From IMG/VR virus record IMGVR_UViG_3300032278_004289, positions 1-36,266 of that record: a stretch of DNA of 36,266 bases. One strand, 5' to 3'. The DNA is from a virus. The position numbers were made by a program, and so were the translations under genes. The notes under the pieces are model-generated. The model was given only the letters and a program-made list of their open reading frames with translations. It was not told where the DNA came from and searched no databases. Shown piece by piece: positions 20,802 through 31,100 of the stretch (positions are counted from its first letter, which is position 1; the number at the start of each line of letters is the position of its first letter).

Positions 20802-21737
20802 ATGCCCGCTGAATTTTCACAGAATTTGCGCGATATCGAGTTCGTCAACAATGTGACGATGGTCCTGCAGCAGGAACCCGGTATCCTCTATCCGCTCGCC
20901 GGGATGACCATGTCGGGCGAGGGATCGACCGAAGTCAAGATCGAGGATCGCTTCGGTCAGATGACGCTGGGTCGCAAGACCGAGCGCAACGGCGACACCA
21001 ACTATGTCGATGTGCAGAACACCCGCCGCTTCGCCAAAAAGCCCGGGTCCTATGACGTCGCGACGCTGATCGACCGCAACGATGTGAAATCGACGTCGGT
21101 CGATCCGAAGTCGCCGCTCGTCATGGCTGCGGCGATGGCAACCAAGAAATATCACGACGATCAGTTCCTGGTCGGCTGGTGGGGCAATGCCTGGGAAGGC
21201 GTGAGCAGCGCCACGACGGCGGTACCGTTCACCAGCGGCAACAAGATCGCGGTCGATCTGGAAGTTTCGGGCACCAACACCGGCCTGACGCTCGCCAAGC
21301 TGAAGGAGCTGAAGCGCCAGCTGCAGAAGTCGAACGTCAATTTCCGGCAGGAACAGCCGATCATCCTGCTCGACCCGGACGCCGAAGTCGATCTGTTCGG
21401 GATCACCGAATACGTCAATTATTTCTACAACGACAAGAAGCCGCTGGTCGATGGCGAGCTGAAGCCGTTCATGGGCTTCCGCTTCCTGACGGCCAACCTG
21501 GGCGATGCGGTTGCCTATCCCGAGGCCGCCGCGCTGTTCAAGCCGTCGTCGGTCAACCGGCTGCCGGTCATCGTGCCGTCGGGCATCGCGCGGGTCGTGT
21601 GGACCGAATTCTTCGGTCGCGTCGAGCCCAACATGAACAAGAAATATTCGGAACAGATTTACGCCGAAGCGGAGGCAACCGTCGTCCGCACCGACGAGAA
21701 AAAGGCCTGGTACATCGAAACCCGGCCGCTGTCCTGA
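20802..21737 (+). CDS. Major capsid protein
   Basis: A 311-aa protein in the position of T7-like gp10 and consistent with a HK97-fold shell subunit: MPAEFSQNLRDIEFVNNVTMVLQQEPGILYPLAGMTM (N-arm), DRNDVKSTSVDPKSPLVMAAAMATKKYHDDQFLVGWWGNAW (spine helix/A-domain type), GLTLAKLKELKRQLQKSNVNFRQEQPIILLDPDAE and a C-terminal SGIARVVWTEFFGRVEPNMNKKYSEQIYAEAEATVVRTDE. No extended N-terminal scaffold domain is present; the scaffold is a separate gene. The start at 20802 has GGAGG 7 nt upstream. It is transcriptionally isolated by its own promoter and by terminators before and after it. Confidence 0.85.
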   Translation: MPAEFSQNLRDIEFVNNVTMVLQQEPGILYPLAGMTMSGEGSTEVKIEDRFGQMTLGRKTERNGDTNYVDVQNTRRFAKKPGSYDVATLIDRNDVKSTSVDPKSPLVMAAAMATKKYHDDQFLVGWWGNAWEGVSSATTAVPFTSGNKIAVDLEVSGTNTGLTLAKLKELKRQLQKSNVNFRQEQPIILLDPDAEVDLFGITEYVNYFYNDKKPLVDGELKPFMGFRFLTANLGDAVAYPEAAALFKPSSVNRLPVIVPSGIARVVWTEFFGRVEPNMNKKYSEQIYAEAEATVVRTDEKKAWYIETRPLS

Positions 21738-21744
21738 TGACGCC

Positions 21745-21780
21745 GGCGGGCAGGCGTCCGTCCTGCCCGCCCTTCCCTTC
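21745..21780 (+). terminator. Terminator after major capsid gene
   Basis: GGCGGGCAGG (21745-21754) pairs perfectly with CCTGCCCGCC (21762-21771) around a 7-nt loop, followed by CTTCCCTTC. The U-run is interrupted, so partial readthrough into the next gene is likely. Confidence 0.6.
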
Positions 21781-21827
21781 ATGCGGCCCAGCCCCGCGCA
21801 ACCGGCTGAAGATGCAGGAGCAAGACA

Positions 21828-22256
21828 ATGGCCGACCGTTATGGCGATCTGAACCTGACCACCGCGAACACCCTGGGCAACGGCGCCGTCGTCAATGCCG
21901 GTGTCCGCATGTACCGCAAGGTTTTCAACTTCGCGACCGATGCCGATGGCAACGCCGCCAACACCGATCTGCTGCACGCCGTTCGCATTCCGGCTGGCGG
22001 GCTGCTGACCGGGCTGAAGGTGTCGGCATCGGCCGATTTGAGCGCGACGGACATCACCGTCGGCAGCAAGGCATCGGCGGCGCGTTTCGTCGCATCGACC
22101 GCGCTGCCCAATGCGACCACCAAGGAACTGACGATCAAGCATGCCGAGCTGATCGGCGCGCCGCTGACCGACGCGCTCGATCTTTTCATCACGCCGTCCG
22201 CAAACTGGCCGACCGTCGGCACGCTGGTCGTTCTGGCGGAAATCTCGCACCGATAA
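21828..22256 (+). CDS. Virion (head decoration-like) protein, 142 aa
   Basis: Not assigned to a named family. The 142-aa product is beta-rich (RYGDLNLTTANTLGNGAVVNAGVRMYRKVFNF, PAGGLLTGLKVSASADLSATDITVGSKASAARFVAS, SANWPTVGTLVVLAEIS), the kind of sequence seen for decoration or minor head proteins after the capsid gene. AGGAG lies 9 nt before the ATG at 21828. No promoter of its own is visible, so it probably depends on readthrough from the capsid promoter. Confidence 0.65.
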   Translation: MADRYGDLNLTTANTLGNGAVVNAGVRMYRKVFNFATDADGNAANTDLLHAVRIPAGGLLTGLKVSASADLSATDITVGSKASAARFVASTALPNATTKELTIKHAELIGAPLTDALDLFITPSANWPTVGTLVVLAEISHR

Positions 22257-22294
22257 GGGGAAGGTCGGCGGCGTAGCCGTCGACCGTCCGCTTG

Positions 22295-22360
22295 GCGGCG
22301 GCACCGAAACGGATCGTCCAGCACGGATAATTCGGAGTGGGAACTGATCGGTGCCGCCGC
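22295..22360. repeat. 13-bp inverted repeat flanking operator O8
   Basis: GCGGCGGCACCGA (22295-22307) is exactly complementary to TCGGTGCCGCCGC (22348-22360). The 40-nt loop holds operator O8. The right arm would be in the transcript of the tail-tube operon. Confidence 0.7.
22314..22331 (+). promoter_or_regulatory. Operator O8 with GATAAT -10 box
   Basis: TCGTCCAGCACGGATAA (22314-22330) matches the 17-bp consensus and the right half plus the next base gives GATAAT (22326-22331). No good -35 is present 15-17 nt upstream, so this promoter may be weak or activator-dependent. The tail-tube gene starts at 22390. Confidence 0.5.
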
Positions 22361-22389
22361 ATTCCATCTGACCGCCAGAGGCGCCGCCG

Positions 22390-23013
22390 ATGCCAACCGC
22401 TGCCCCAAGCCAGACCGATATCGCCAACGGCGCGCTGAACGCCGTCGGATCGACCGAGGTCCTGACAAGTATCGACAGCAACAGCCATTCGGCAAAGCGC
22501 ATTCGTACTGCATGGCCCGAAGTGCTGCGCACGCTGCTGGCCGAACATCCGTGGAATTTCGCGGTGCGGCGGGCAATGCTGGTCGAGGATGGGGAAGCGC
22601 CGCAATTCGGCTACAAGCGCCGGTTCCGCCTGCCCGCCGATGCCCTGCGCATCCTGCCGTTCGCGCGCGACGACGACAATTATCGCAAGACCGAGCGCGA
22701 AGGCGCATTCATGCTGGCCGACGAGCCGGGGCCGATGCCGATCCGCTATATCGCGCTGATCGAAGACACGTCGCAATGGGCGCCGCATTTCGCGACGGCG
22801 ATGAAATTCGCGCTGGCAGCGACGATCGCCGAAGGCGTGACGCAAAGCGAAAGCATCAAGCAGGACATGCAGCGCGCCGCCGAAGACGCGCTGATGGATG
22901 CCAAAAGGCGCGACGGGCTCGAGACGACGCAGGTGCAGCGCGGGCGCCCGATCGTCAACAGCCGCTGGGTCGCGGCGCGCCGCAGCCCCTATGCCGGTGA
23001 TGGCCTGCGGTGA
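22390..23013 (+). CDS. Tail tubular protein A-like (T7 gp11 type)
   Basis: The 207-aa product begins with the helical pattern of podoviral tail tubular protein A (SQTDIANGALNAVGSTEVLTSIDSNSHSAKRIRTAWPEVLRTLLAEHPWNFAVRRAMLV), followed by YKRRFRLPADALRILPFAR and a helical C-terminal half. It forms the gatekeeper ring between portal and nozzle. It overlaps tail tubular B as GTGA. AGAGGCG precedes the ATG. Confidence 0.85.
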   Translation: MPTAAPSQTDIANGALNAVGSTEVLTSIDSNSHSAKRIRTAWPEVLRTLLAEHPWNFAVRRAMLVEDGEAPQFGYKRRFRLPADALRILPFARDDDNYRKTEREGAFMLADEPGPMPIRYIALIEDTSQWAPHFATAMKFALAATIAEGVTQSESIKQDMQRAAEDALMDAKRRDGLETTQVQRGRPIVNSRWVAARRSPYAGDGLR

Positions 23014-25298
23014 GCCGGATCACGCCATCGCAGACCAATTTCAACGGCGGCGAGATTTCGGCGCGGTTGCGCGGGCGCACCGAACTGAACATCTATGACA
23101 TCGCGCTCGACGCCCTGACCGGGTGGGTGCCGCTGCCCGAAGGCGGGCTTGAAGCGTGTCCGGGGCTGATCCAGGTCGCGCCCGCGAAAGGGCCGTGCCG
23201 CCTGATCCCGTTCGATTACAATGCCACACAGGGCTATGTCATCGAAATGAGCGCCGGGACGGCGCGCTTTTACACGAACGATGCCCGCATCGAGGATGAA
23301 GGCGCGCCGATCGAGCTGGCAATCCCATATGACAAGCCCGCGATCGACGCGCTGATGTGGGAACAGAGTTACGACGTGCTCTATCTGTTTCACCGCGCCT
23401 ATCAGACGCGGCAGCTGGTGCGCAGCGCCGCCGACAGTTTCGTGCTGTCGCCGCTGGCCTTCACCGATGGCCCGTTCGAGGATCGCAACAAGGATGAAGC
23501 GCTGTTCGTCTATGCGAGCGGCGTCGATGGCGATGTGACGCTGCATGCGCAGCGCGGCGGGGCGCCCGAAGCCCTGTTTGCGGTGGGCGATATCGGCGGG
23601 CTATTCCAGATCGAGGTCGATGATTTCGGATCGATTTCGAGCTGGGAACCGACGATCACGGTGACGCCGGGGCAATATCTGACATCGAACGAACGGGTGT
23701 ACCGCGTTGTGGGCGGCGCGACCCGGACCGGCACGGTCGCGCCGATCCACAATGCAGGCGTCGAGTGGGATGGCATCGGCAAGGGCAAAGACATCAACGA
23801 CAAGGATGCCGGCGGCGTGCAGCTGGAATATGTCTGCAACCGGCTGGGGATCCTGCGCATCACCGGCTTTACCGATAGCGCGACGGTGACGGCGACGGTG
23901 CTGAAGCGCCTGCCCTTCACCGCCACGAACAACAATTACACCTATACCGGCGGATATTATGATCGCGCGTGGGGCGCCTATACCCCGCCCCACGGCGCGG
24001 TCGTTTACCAATATGGCAGCTGGCGGTGGCGGTTCGGCGCCTTTTCGACGCGGCGCGGCTGGCCTTCGAGCGGGATCATCTGGAACCAGCGGCTGGTTCT
24101 GGCGAAGGATGACCGCCTGTATGGCAGCGTGGTCGGCGACCTGCAAAGCCATGCGACGTACAACGAGCTGGGCGAAGTCAGCACCGACCAGGCCTTTGTC
24201 GTCCGAATCGACGATGCCAATCCGATCGTCGCGATGATGACCGGCGAAAGGTTGCTGGTGATGACCGCCAGCGGCATGTTCTCGGTCGGTCCGAGCAACG
24301 CGGCGCAGGGCGTGGGACCGGGCAACATCAAGTCGGTGCGGCAGAACAACGAAGGCGCCGCACCACGCCCGACGGTGATGCTCGATGGCCGCCCGATCTA
24401 TATCAGCAAGAACCGCCGCCGCGTGATCGAGGCCGATTATTCGGCGCAGCGCGACCGCATCGGCGCGAATGACCTGACGCGCTACGCGCGCCACATGGGC
24501 GGCGCGCGGTTCACCGATATCGTGTCGGCGCGCGACCCCAACCGGCTGCTGTGGGCGCTGCGCGGCGATGGATCGCTGGCCTGTGCAGCCTATCTGCCCG
24601 AAGAACAGGTGCTGGGCTGGTCAAACCGTCCGCTGGCGAGTGGCGTCGCCGCCCGATCGATCGCGTCGATCACCGACCCGTTGGGAGAACATCATCAGCT
24701 GTGGGTGGCCGTGCAGATCGGCAGCGACTGGCATGTGACGCGGATGGATCAGTTTCGCCAGGAAGGCGATGCAATCGATCCGGTGATGACCGACATGGCA
24801 GTGCAGTATCAAGGCGCGCCCGCGACGACATTCGGGCCGGTGCCGTGGTTTGCCGACAGGGTGATCGATGTTCAGGCCGACGGTGCGCTGTATCTGGACC
24901 TGCCATGCACCAGCGATGGTCACTTCACGCTGCCCGTCGCGGCATCCTACGTCGATGCGGGGCTGAAAGCCGATTGCATGCTGCGCACGCTGCCGAATTC
25001 GAAAGGCAGCGACAATGGCGCAACGCTGGGCAAGATGCAGCGGATTTCGCGGCTGACGATCGATGTCTGGGAAGCGCGCGCCTTGCAGGTGCAGGTGCAA
25101 GGGTGTGATCCGATCGATCTGGAACAGTTGCGAACCACGAGCCTGACCGAGCGCGGTTTCGAGCGCGACACCGGGCCGATCGTGATCGAGGATACCGGCA
25201 ATCTGGACCGCCTGGGCCAGATAATCGTGCGTCGGATCGGCCCCGCTGCGGCAACGCTGCGCGCGATCTGCCCGACGATCGAGGTGCAGCAGCGATGA
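23010..25298 (+). CDS. Tail tubular protein B-like (T7 gp12 nozzle type)
   Basis: The 762-aa product matches podoviral nozzle proteins: SQTNFNGGEISARLRGRTELNIYDIALDALTGWVPLPEGGLEACPGL at the N-terminus, then FDYNATQGYVIEMSAGTARFYTND, FHRAYQTRQLVRS and a central beta-propeller-like region (SRRGWPSSGIIWNQRLVLAKDDRLYGSVVGDLQSHATYN..., MLDGRPIYISKNRRRV...). It is the hexameric tail nozzle that contacts the fibres. GTG start in a GTGA overlap with tail tubular A; length is close to T7 gp12 (794 aa). Confidence 0.88.
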   Translation: MSRITPSQTNFNGGEISARLRGRTELNIYDIALDALTGWVPLPEGGLEACPGLIQVAPAKGPCRLIPFDYNATQGYVIEMSAGTARFYTNDARIEDEGAPIELAIPYDKPAIDALMWEQSYDVLYLFHRAYQTRQLVRSAADSFVLSPLAFTDGPFEDRNKDEALFVYASGVDGDVTLHAQRGGAPEALFAVGDIGGLFQIEVDDFGSISSWEPTITVTPGQYLTSNERVYRVVGGATRTGTVAPIHNAGVEWDGIGKGKDINDKDAGGVQLEYVCNRLGILRITGFTDSATVTATVLKRLPFTATNNNYTYTGGYYDRAWGAYTPPHGAVVYQYGSWRWRFGAFSTRRGWPSSGIIWNQRLVLAKDDRLYGSVVGDLQSHATYNELGEVSTDQAFVVRIDDANPIVAMMTGERLLVMTASGMFSVGPSNAAQGVGPGNIKSVRQNNEGAAPRPTVMLDGRPIYISKNRRRVIEADYSAQRDRIGANDLTRYARHMGGARFTDIVSARDPNRLLWALRGDGSLACAAYLPEEQVLGWSNRPLASGVAARSIASITDPLGEHHQLWVAVQIGSDWHVTRMDQFRQEGDAIDPVMTDMAVQYQGAPATTFGPVPWFADRVIDVQADGALYLDLPCTSDGHFTLPVAASYVDAGLKADCMLRTLPNSKGSDNGATLGKMQRISRLTIDVWEARALQVQVQGCDPIDLEQLRTTSLTERGFERDTGPIVIEDTGNLDRLGQIIVRRIGPAAATLRAICPTIEVQQR

Positions 25299-25726
25299 TC
25301 CGCGTCGATCCGTTTCGGGAAAGCGATCTGGCGCTGATCCGCGTTCAGCCGGTACAGGCAGCCGAGCTTGCGGCGTCGGCGCATGCCGCGGCGTTCTATG
25401 CGCGCGCGGGCAATGCGTTCACCGTGCGCGACCGTCATGACCGGGTGGTGATGTGCGCCGGCGCGCTGGAACATCATGCCGAGCATGCGAGCCTGTGGTG
25501 CGTGCTGGCAGCCGACATCGGCGGCGCGATGATGCTGGCGCTGACACGCCGGGTCAGAATGTTCATCAAGCGCCAGCGCCATCGTCGGCTCGACTGCCAG
25601 GTACGACTGGCACATCGTGAGGGCCATCGCTGGGCCGAGCTGTTGGGCCTGACGGTGGAAACCCATCTGACCGACTATTATCCGAACGGTGAAACCGTCG
25701 TTTTCTATCGGAGGCGTGCGCGATGA
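25295..25726 (+). CDS. Internal virion protein A-like, GNAT fold (T7 gp13 type)
   Basis: The 143-aa product has the acetyltransferase-like layout seen in T7-type gp13: FRESDLALIRVQPVQAAEL, MCAGALEHHAEHASLWCVLAADI and, at the C-terminus, VRLAHREGHRWAELLGLTVETHLTDYYPNGETVVFY. Whether it has acetyl-CoA activity is unknown; the canonical Q/RxxGxG/A loop is not evident, so a structural role in assembly is more likely. It is the first of four ejection-module genes and couples by ATGA on both sides. Confidence 0.7.
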   Translation: MIRVDPFRESDLALIRVQPVQAAELAASAHAAAFYARAGNAFTVRDRHDRVVMCAGALEHHAEHASLWCVLAADIGGAMMLALTRRVRMFIKRQRHRRLDCQVRLAHREGHRWAELLGLTVETHLTDYYPNGETVVFYRRRAR

Positions 25727-26289
25727 GTTTTGCCGGACCCCTGAGCATCGCGCTGAATGCCATCGGCGAGGTCGCGGGCGGATTGCAGCAGAATACCGCG
25801 CTCCGTGCGCAGGCGGCGGTCGACGATCAGAATGCGCAGCGCACGCTGTTGCAGACCGAGCAGCAGGCATTGCAGACGCGCCGCGACGAACGGCGCCAGT
25901 CGGGCGCCCTGTTGGCGGCGATGGCGGGCGACGGGGTGCAACTGGGCACCGGATCGACCGCAGACGTTCTGGCCGAAGCGGCGGTGCAACGGGAATATGA
26001 AATCCTGAACCTGCGACGCCAGGGCGCGCAACAGGCCAATAATCTGTACCAGGCCGCCGAGGACAAGCGGCATGCAGGCCGACAGGCGATCGTCAACGGG
26101 TTGTTCGGCGCGGTTGCCGGCGCGATCAACGGCGTCAGTCAGCAGCGCGCGCTGCAACAGGCGCAGCGCCAGCGCGAAAAAGAGCGCACGACGATATTGG
26201 GCGGCGGGACCAATCCGGTGCCGCGACCCAGCGTGAGCGGCGGGCGCACGACGTTGAACACCACGAATTCTGCGGGAGGCGGGCGATGA
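25723..26289 (+). CDS. Internal virion protein B-like (T7 gp14 type)
   Basis: A 188-aa Gln/Ala-rich helical protein: a hydrophobic N-terminal segment (GPLSIALNAIGEVAGGLQQ), central coiled helices (NAQRTLLQTEQQALQTRRDERR, AAVQREYEILNLRRQGAQQANNLYQAAED) and a second hydrophobic stretch (AIVNGLFGAVAGAINGV), then a Gly/Thr/Asn-rich tail. In T7 this position encodes an ejection protein that forms a pore in the outer membrane. ATGA overlaps on both sides. Confidence 0.75.
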   Translation: MSFAGPLSIALNAIGEVAGGLQQNTALRAQAAVDDQNAQRTLLQTEQQALQTRRDERRQSGALLAAMAGDGVQLGTGSTADVLAEAAVQREYEILNLRRQGAQQANNLYQAAEDKRHAGRQAIVNGLFGAVAGAINGVSQQRALQQAQRQREKERTTILGGGTNPVPRPSVSGGRTTLNTTNSAGGGR

Positions 26290-28181
26290 CAGACGTATTC
26301 CGTTCGCGCGTCAACACCGATGTCCAGCCGGTGCAGCAGCGCGATCCGGCGGCGTTCCGCAGCGGTGTCGTCGATGGCGTCGAGAAGGTCGGGCAGGCGT
26401 TGCAGGCGGCGGGCGCGCGCGATGCCGCCGTCAAGGGGCAGATTTACGAAAGCGACACGCGGCTGATGGAGATCGAGCGCAAGCGCGCCATCGCCGCCAA
26501 ATCGGCCGAAGTGCTGACCCGGCTGCCCGACGTGCAGGACCGGATCAACACGACGATTACCGAGCTGCGCCGCAAATACCCGGCAGGCGGCGCCGAATAT
26601 GTCGCGAAAGCCAATGAAGCGATCACGGCACAACTGAAGGATTTCGGCGCGACACTTGGCGATACGCCCGAAATCCGCCAGCAGTTCGAGCCGGTGATCG
26701 CGCGGCTGGCGGTGGGGACGCGCGCCGAGCAGGTCGACTGGTCGATCAAAACCGGCGCGGCGGTGCAGGGCCAGCAAATCGACGGTGCAGTCGACAAGTT
26801 GAGCAACGCGCTGAACGATCCGGCGATGGACCGGCCAACGGCCGCGCAGCGGCTCGATACGGCAATGACCGCGATCGACGCGATGGTCGGTGAGCTGGAC
26901 GTCGACGAAGCCGTGAGGCTGAAGCTGAAAAGCGCGTATCGCGATCGGTTGACGACGGGCTTTCTGAACGGGCGCATGGCGGCGGGCGATCACCAAGGCG
27001 TTCGCAGTGCGCTCGACAGCGGCCAGCTCGACTATATCGATCCCCGGCTGAAGGACAATTTCAGAAGCCAGACCGACGTCGCCCAGGCGCAGGACGAGCG
27101 CGTTGCCGCGCAGGCGGTCGCCGAGCAGCGCGACGCGGTGCGCGATCAGGTGGCGGCGTACAAGAAGCGGATCGAATTCGGTGAAGTGCCGACGCAGGCC
27201 GAGGCGACCGCGCTCTACAGCGCCGCGCAGGCCGTCAAGCTGGACCCCGCCGATCTGGTCGAAATTCGCGGACTGTCGGTGCAGGTCGGCATCAACCGCC
27301 AATATGCGCCGATGATCGGCAAACCGGGCGGTGCCGATGCCATCCGCCGTGCGACCGAGCGGCTGCAGGCGAAGCGCGACGGCGGCACCGCAACGCCCGA
27401 CGAGCAGATCGCGCTGACGCAGCTGACCAAGCTGGTCGACAAGGCCGACGACGCCGAAGTCGCCAATCTGAAGCCGCTGGCCGCGAAGGGCCCGGAAGGT
27501 GCGTTGCAGGCGATTGCGCAGTTGCGGGGCAGCCGCGACGCGGTGTTCGACCGCGCCGAGAAACTGGCGCCCGGGCTGGGAGCGGTGGCGCTGCTGGCGC
27601 CGGGTTATCGCCGCGACGCGCTGGAAGGGCGCGCGATCCGGCAATCGGGCAAGGAGGGCGATGCCAGAAAATGGGGCGATCCCAAGGTGGTTGAGCAAAC
27701 CGCCGCAGGTGCGCTGGGGCCGATCGCGGGCGAGCTGATGCGCGGCGGGCAATATGATGCGCTGGTCAACACCGCCTGGGACATGATGGCGAGCTGGAAC
27801 GCGCGGCACGGCGTGAGCGGTTTCAACGGCGCCAAATTCAGGGAAGCGCTGATCTATGCCAGTGGCGGTCGCGCGCGGCCGACGGGTGCGATCGAAGGCG
27901 GCATCCAGAATTTCCGGGGGCGCCCGGTGCAATTGCCCGACTGGCAGACTGCCACCGAATTCGACGGGATGATCGCGCGCACTGATTTTTCGAACGCGAT
28001 CTATGCAAACGGCAAGCCCGCCGTAAAGGCGGATATCGTCGCCAATTACACCCCGCGCTACATTGGCGAGGATGAACAGGGGCGGTTCCTGTATCACATG
28101 GTGGATGCCGAAGGTGGCGCGCTGATCGACAAAGGCCGGTCGCCGATCGTGCTCGTTGCCCGCAAACCGGCAGGGCGATAA
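26286..28181 (+). CDS. Internal virion protein C-like ejection protein
   Basis: A 631-aa mostly helical protein in the T7 gp15 position. Long amphipathic helices (DAAVKGQIYESDTRLMEIERKRAIAAKSAEVLTRLPDVQDRI, DVAQAQDERVAAQAVAEQRDAVRDQVAAYKKR) make an elongated core, with a globular C-terminal 130 residues (NAIYANGKPAVKADIVANYTPRYIGEDEQGRFLYHMVDAEG). It likely forms the inner conduit used to deliver DNA through the envelope. No enzymatic motif. The TAATG junction couples it to the 1395-aa gene. Confidence 0.75.
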   Translation: MTDVFRSRVNTDVQPVQQRDPAAFRSGVVDGVEKVGQALQAAGARDAAVKGQIYESDTRLMEIERKRAIAAKSAEVLTRLPDVQDRINTTITELRRKYPAGGAEYVAKANEAITAQLKDFGATLGDTPEIRQQFEPVIARLAVGTRAEQVDWSIKTGAAVQGQQIDGAVDKLSNALNDPAMDRPTAAQRLDTAMTAIDAMVGELDVDEAVRLKLKSAYRDRLTTGFLNGRMAAGDHQGVRSALDSGQLDYIDPRLKDNFRSQTDVAQAQDERVAAQAVAEQRDAVRDQVAAYKKRIEFGEVPTQAEATALYSAAQAVKLDPADLVEIRGLSVQVGINRQYAPMIGKPGGADAIRRATERLQAKRDGGTATPDEQIALTQLTKLVDKADDAEVANLKPLAAKGPEGALQAIAQLRGSRDAVFDRAEKLAPGLGAVALLAPGYRRDALEGRAIRQSGKEGDARKWGDPKVVEQTAAGALGPIAGELMRGGQYDALVNTAWDMMASWNARHGVSGFNGAKFREALIYASGGRARPTGAIEGGIQNFRGRPVQLPDWQTATEFDGMIARTDFSNAIYANGKPAVKADIVANYTPRYIGEDEQGRFLYHMVDAEGGALIDKGRSPIVLVARKPAGR

Positions 28182-31100
28182 TGCCGGGTGTTGTCCTTTC
28201 ATCGCGCCTGTCGCGCGCGCCGGTGCAGCCAAGCCAGCGGCGCGGCCCCGATCCGACGTTTCTGGAAACGCTGGATGCCACAATTCGCGCGTCGGCAGAT
28301 GCAGAAGGCGGCGACAAGGCACGCGAACGAGAGGCCATCGACAAAATCTATGGCGATGTCGTCGATCAGCTCGATCGTCAGGGATTGAGCAATCCGGCCT
28401 ATGTGCGCCGCGATATCACCAACCTGTTCCAGCGTAGCTATGACGGCGATGCCATCTGGCAGGGGATCACCCGCGCGCGCGCGCGGAACCCGCAAGCCTT
28501 TGCAAATTTGCCCAAATCGCAGGCCGAATTCATCGATTGGGCAACCGCAGACGTGCGCAGGGAAACGATCGACCGCGCTGATCGCGCGGCGCGGGGATCT
28601 GGCGCTGCAAGAACGCTGGGCATGCTCGCCTATGGCGCGAGCGATCCGGTCAACATCGCGACCATTCCAATCGGCGTCGGGGGTGCTGAAACAATCACCG
28701 GCGCGATTTTGCGCGAAGGCATTTTCAACGCCAAGATCGAAGCGCTGCAAACGCCGATCACGGCAATGGAGCGTGAAGCGCGCGGCGAGAAATACGGCGT
28801 CGATCAGGCGTTGACCGACATTGCGTTGGCCGGCGCTGCCGGTGCCGTTTTCGGCGGTATCGGCAAATCATTCGAAAAAGTTGTGGACGGACGCGAGGCG
28901 GCGATCGCCAAGATCCATGACGTGCTGCCGCCATCGCTGAAAAAGCGCTGGGCATCGCCAGCTGAAATCCGCACGGCCGACCTGCCCGACATCGCCGAAG
29001 CGGTCATCGGGCGCGACAATATGAGCGCCGACGAACGCGCCGCTGCCGACCTGATCCGGCGCGAGGCCGAAGTTGATGCTGCCAGCCCGTTCGAGCGCAA
29101 TGGCGCGGGGGCGGCGGCACATCAGGAAGGCTTTGCCGAGGCTCTGGCCGCCGTGATGGGGCAGGCACCAGCGCCGTCACGGCGTGCCGAGCTGCTGGCG
29201 TCGACATCGGCGGGCGGCGCCGTCGGCGGACGGGTCGATACCGGCTTTGTGCCCGCACGCGATGCGCTGAAGAACCGCATTCGCGCGGTCGAGAGCAGTG
29301 GCAATGATGCCGCCGCGTCGAGCGCGGGCGCGGTCGGCCGATATCAGTTTCTGGCATCGACATGGCTGCGATACTACAAACGGCGCTTCGGCGACGGCGA
29401 ATCCGACGCTGCCATTCTGGCGAAGCGCACCGATGGCGCGTTGCAGGAAACGCTGGTCAATGACCTGATCGCCGACAATGCCGCTTTCCTGCGGCGGCAG
29501 GGCGAGGCCGAGACCGCAGGCAATCTGTATCTGGTGCATTTTGCCGGACCCGGCAACGCCCGCAAGCTGTTCGATCTGCCGCCCGAAACTCCGGCGCGCG
29601 ACATATTTTCGGCAGCGGCGATCCGTCATAATCCGTTCCTGCGCGACATGACGGCGGGCGATGTGATCGCCTGGGCGCACCGGAAGATGGACGAGCCGGT
29701 GCCGCCGCGTGCGGGCGCGCGCGCCGTGATTGACGGCGCGGGCAGCGAAGCGGCAGCGGTGCAGGCCGAAATCGACCGGCTGGCCGCCGAACGCCAGACC
29801 CTGCAAAGGCAGGAAGATGCCATCGCCGGCGAAGCGCCGCCGTTGCCCGAGGCGCCGCCGCTTGCGCCCGAGCCGGTGCGCGGGATCGAGCCGACCGAGC
29901 CGTTGCCGCTGCCGCTCGACGGCGCCGACGCGCCAAGGCTGCCCGCCAGCAAGCCGGGGCGGGAGCGCGCTTTCGACGAAAATGGCACGCCGTTCGAATA
30001 TGGCACGGTGAATGTGTCCGACATCAAGGTCGATGCGCAGCTGATGCAGTTCAAGTCAGGCGGTGATGCGGCAGGCCGCACAGCGGCCCTGAAAAGCGAA
30101 GTCAAATGGAAACCGCTGTCGAGCGACCCGATCACGCTGTGGGAGCGGCGCGACGGGACGCTTATCGTCGCCGATGGACATCAACGTGTGGGGCTGGCGA
30201 ACGACGTGCGCGCCCGCGAAGGCCGCGATATTCCGATCCGGGCAGTGATCCTGCGCGAGGCCGACGGCATCACCGCCGGGGATGCCCGGGTGATCGCGGC
30301 GATCAAGAACATCAATCAGGGAACCGGCACGATATTGGACGCTGCCAAGGTTATCCGCACCATCGGGGATGACCGGATTGGCGAATTGCTCAATCAAGGT
30401 GCCAGCGAGAGCGTCGCGCGCCTTGCGCGCGATCTGGCGCGACTGGCCGATGTGCCGTTCGGCGCGGTTGCCAATGGCGTTATCCGCGAAGATTTCGGAT
30501 CGATCATCGGGCGGCTGGTGCCGGAAGGCGAAGGCGTGCAGAACGCAATGATCGACCTTATTGCCAAGACGAAGCCCGCCAACCGGACGCAAGCCGAAAG
30601 CATCGTGCGCGACGGGCTGGCGGCGGGCCTGATCGACGGCCAACAGACCGACATGTTCGGCACGCTCGATATGGCGAAAAGCCTGTTCATCGAACGGGCC
30701 AAGGTTCTTGACGGCGGGCTGCTGCGTTTCAAAAAGCTGAAATCCGTGTTCAATGTGGCGGCGCGCGAAGCCGAGACATTGAAGGGCGCGGGCAACCAGA
30801 TCGACAAGGCGCGATCGGCGCAGGAGGCACTGACCAATGACCAATGGATCGACCTCATCCAGCGACTTTCCAGCACCGCCGGACCCGTCAAAGACGCCCT
30901 CGACGCCGCCGCCCGCGACCTCGCCGGTGGCGCAAAACTCGCCGAAGCCGTGGACGGATTTGTCCGACGCATCCGCGAGCTGGACCCCCAGGAGCTCATC
31001 ATGGCTGGGCGGGATGCTGCGGGCGATGGCCCGGTTCGGCCCGCCGGAGGAATAGCCGACGCCGAGGCATCGCTGTTCGACACCCCCGCCGCGAACGAAG

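Noticed and set aside
26139-28322. 727-codon minus-strand frame opposite the ejection gene
   Set aside because: Shadow; Arg/His/Pro-rich, no motif, and it conflicts with a well-coupled plus-strand gene.
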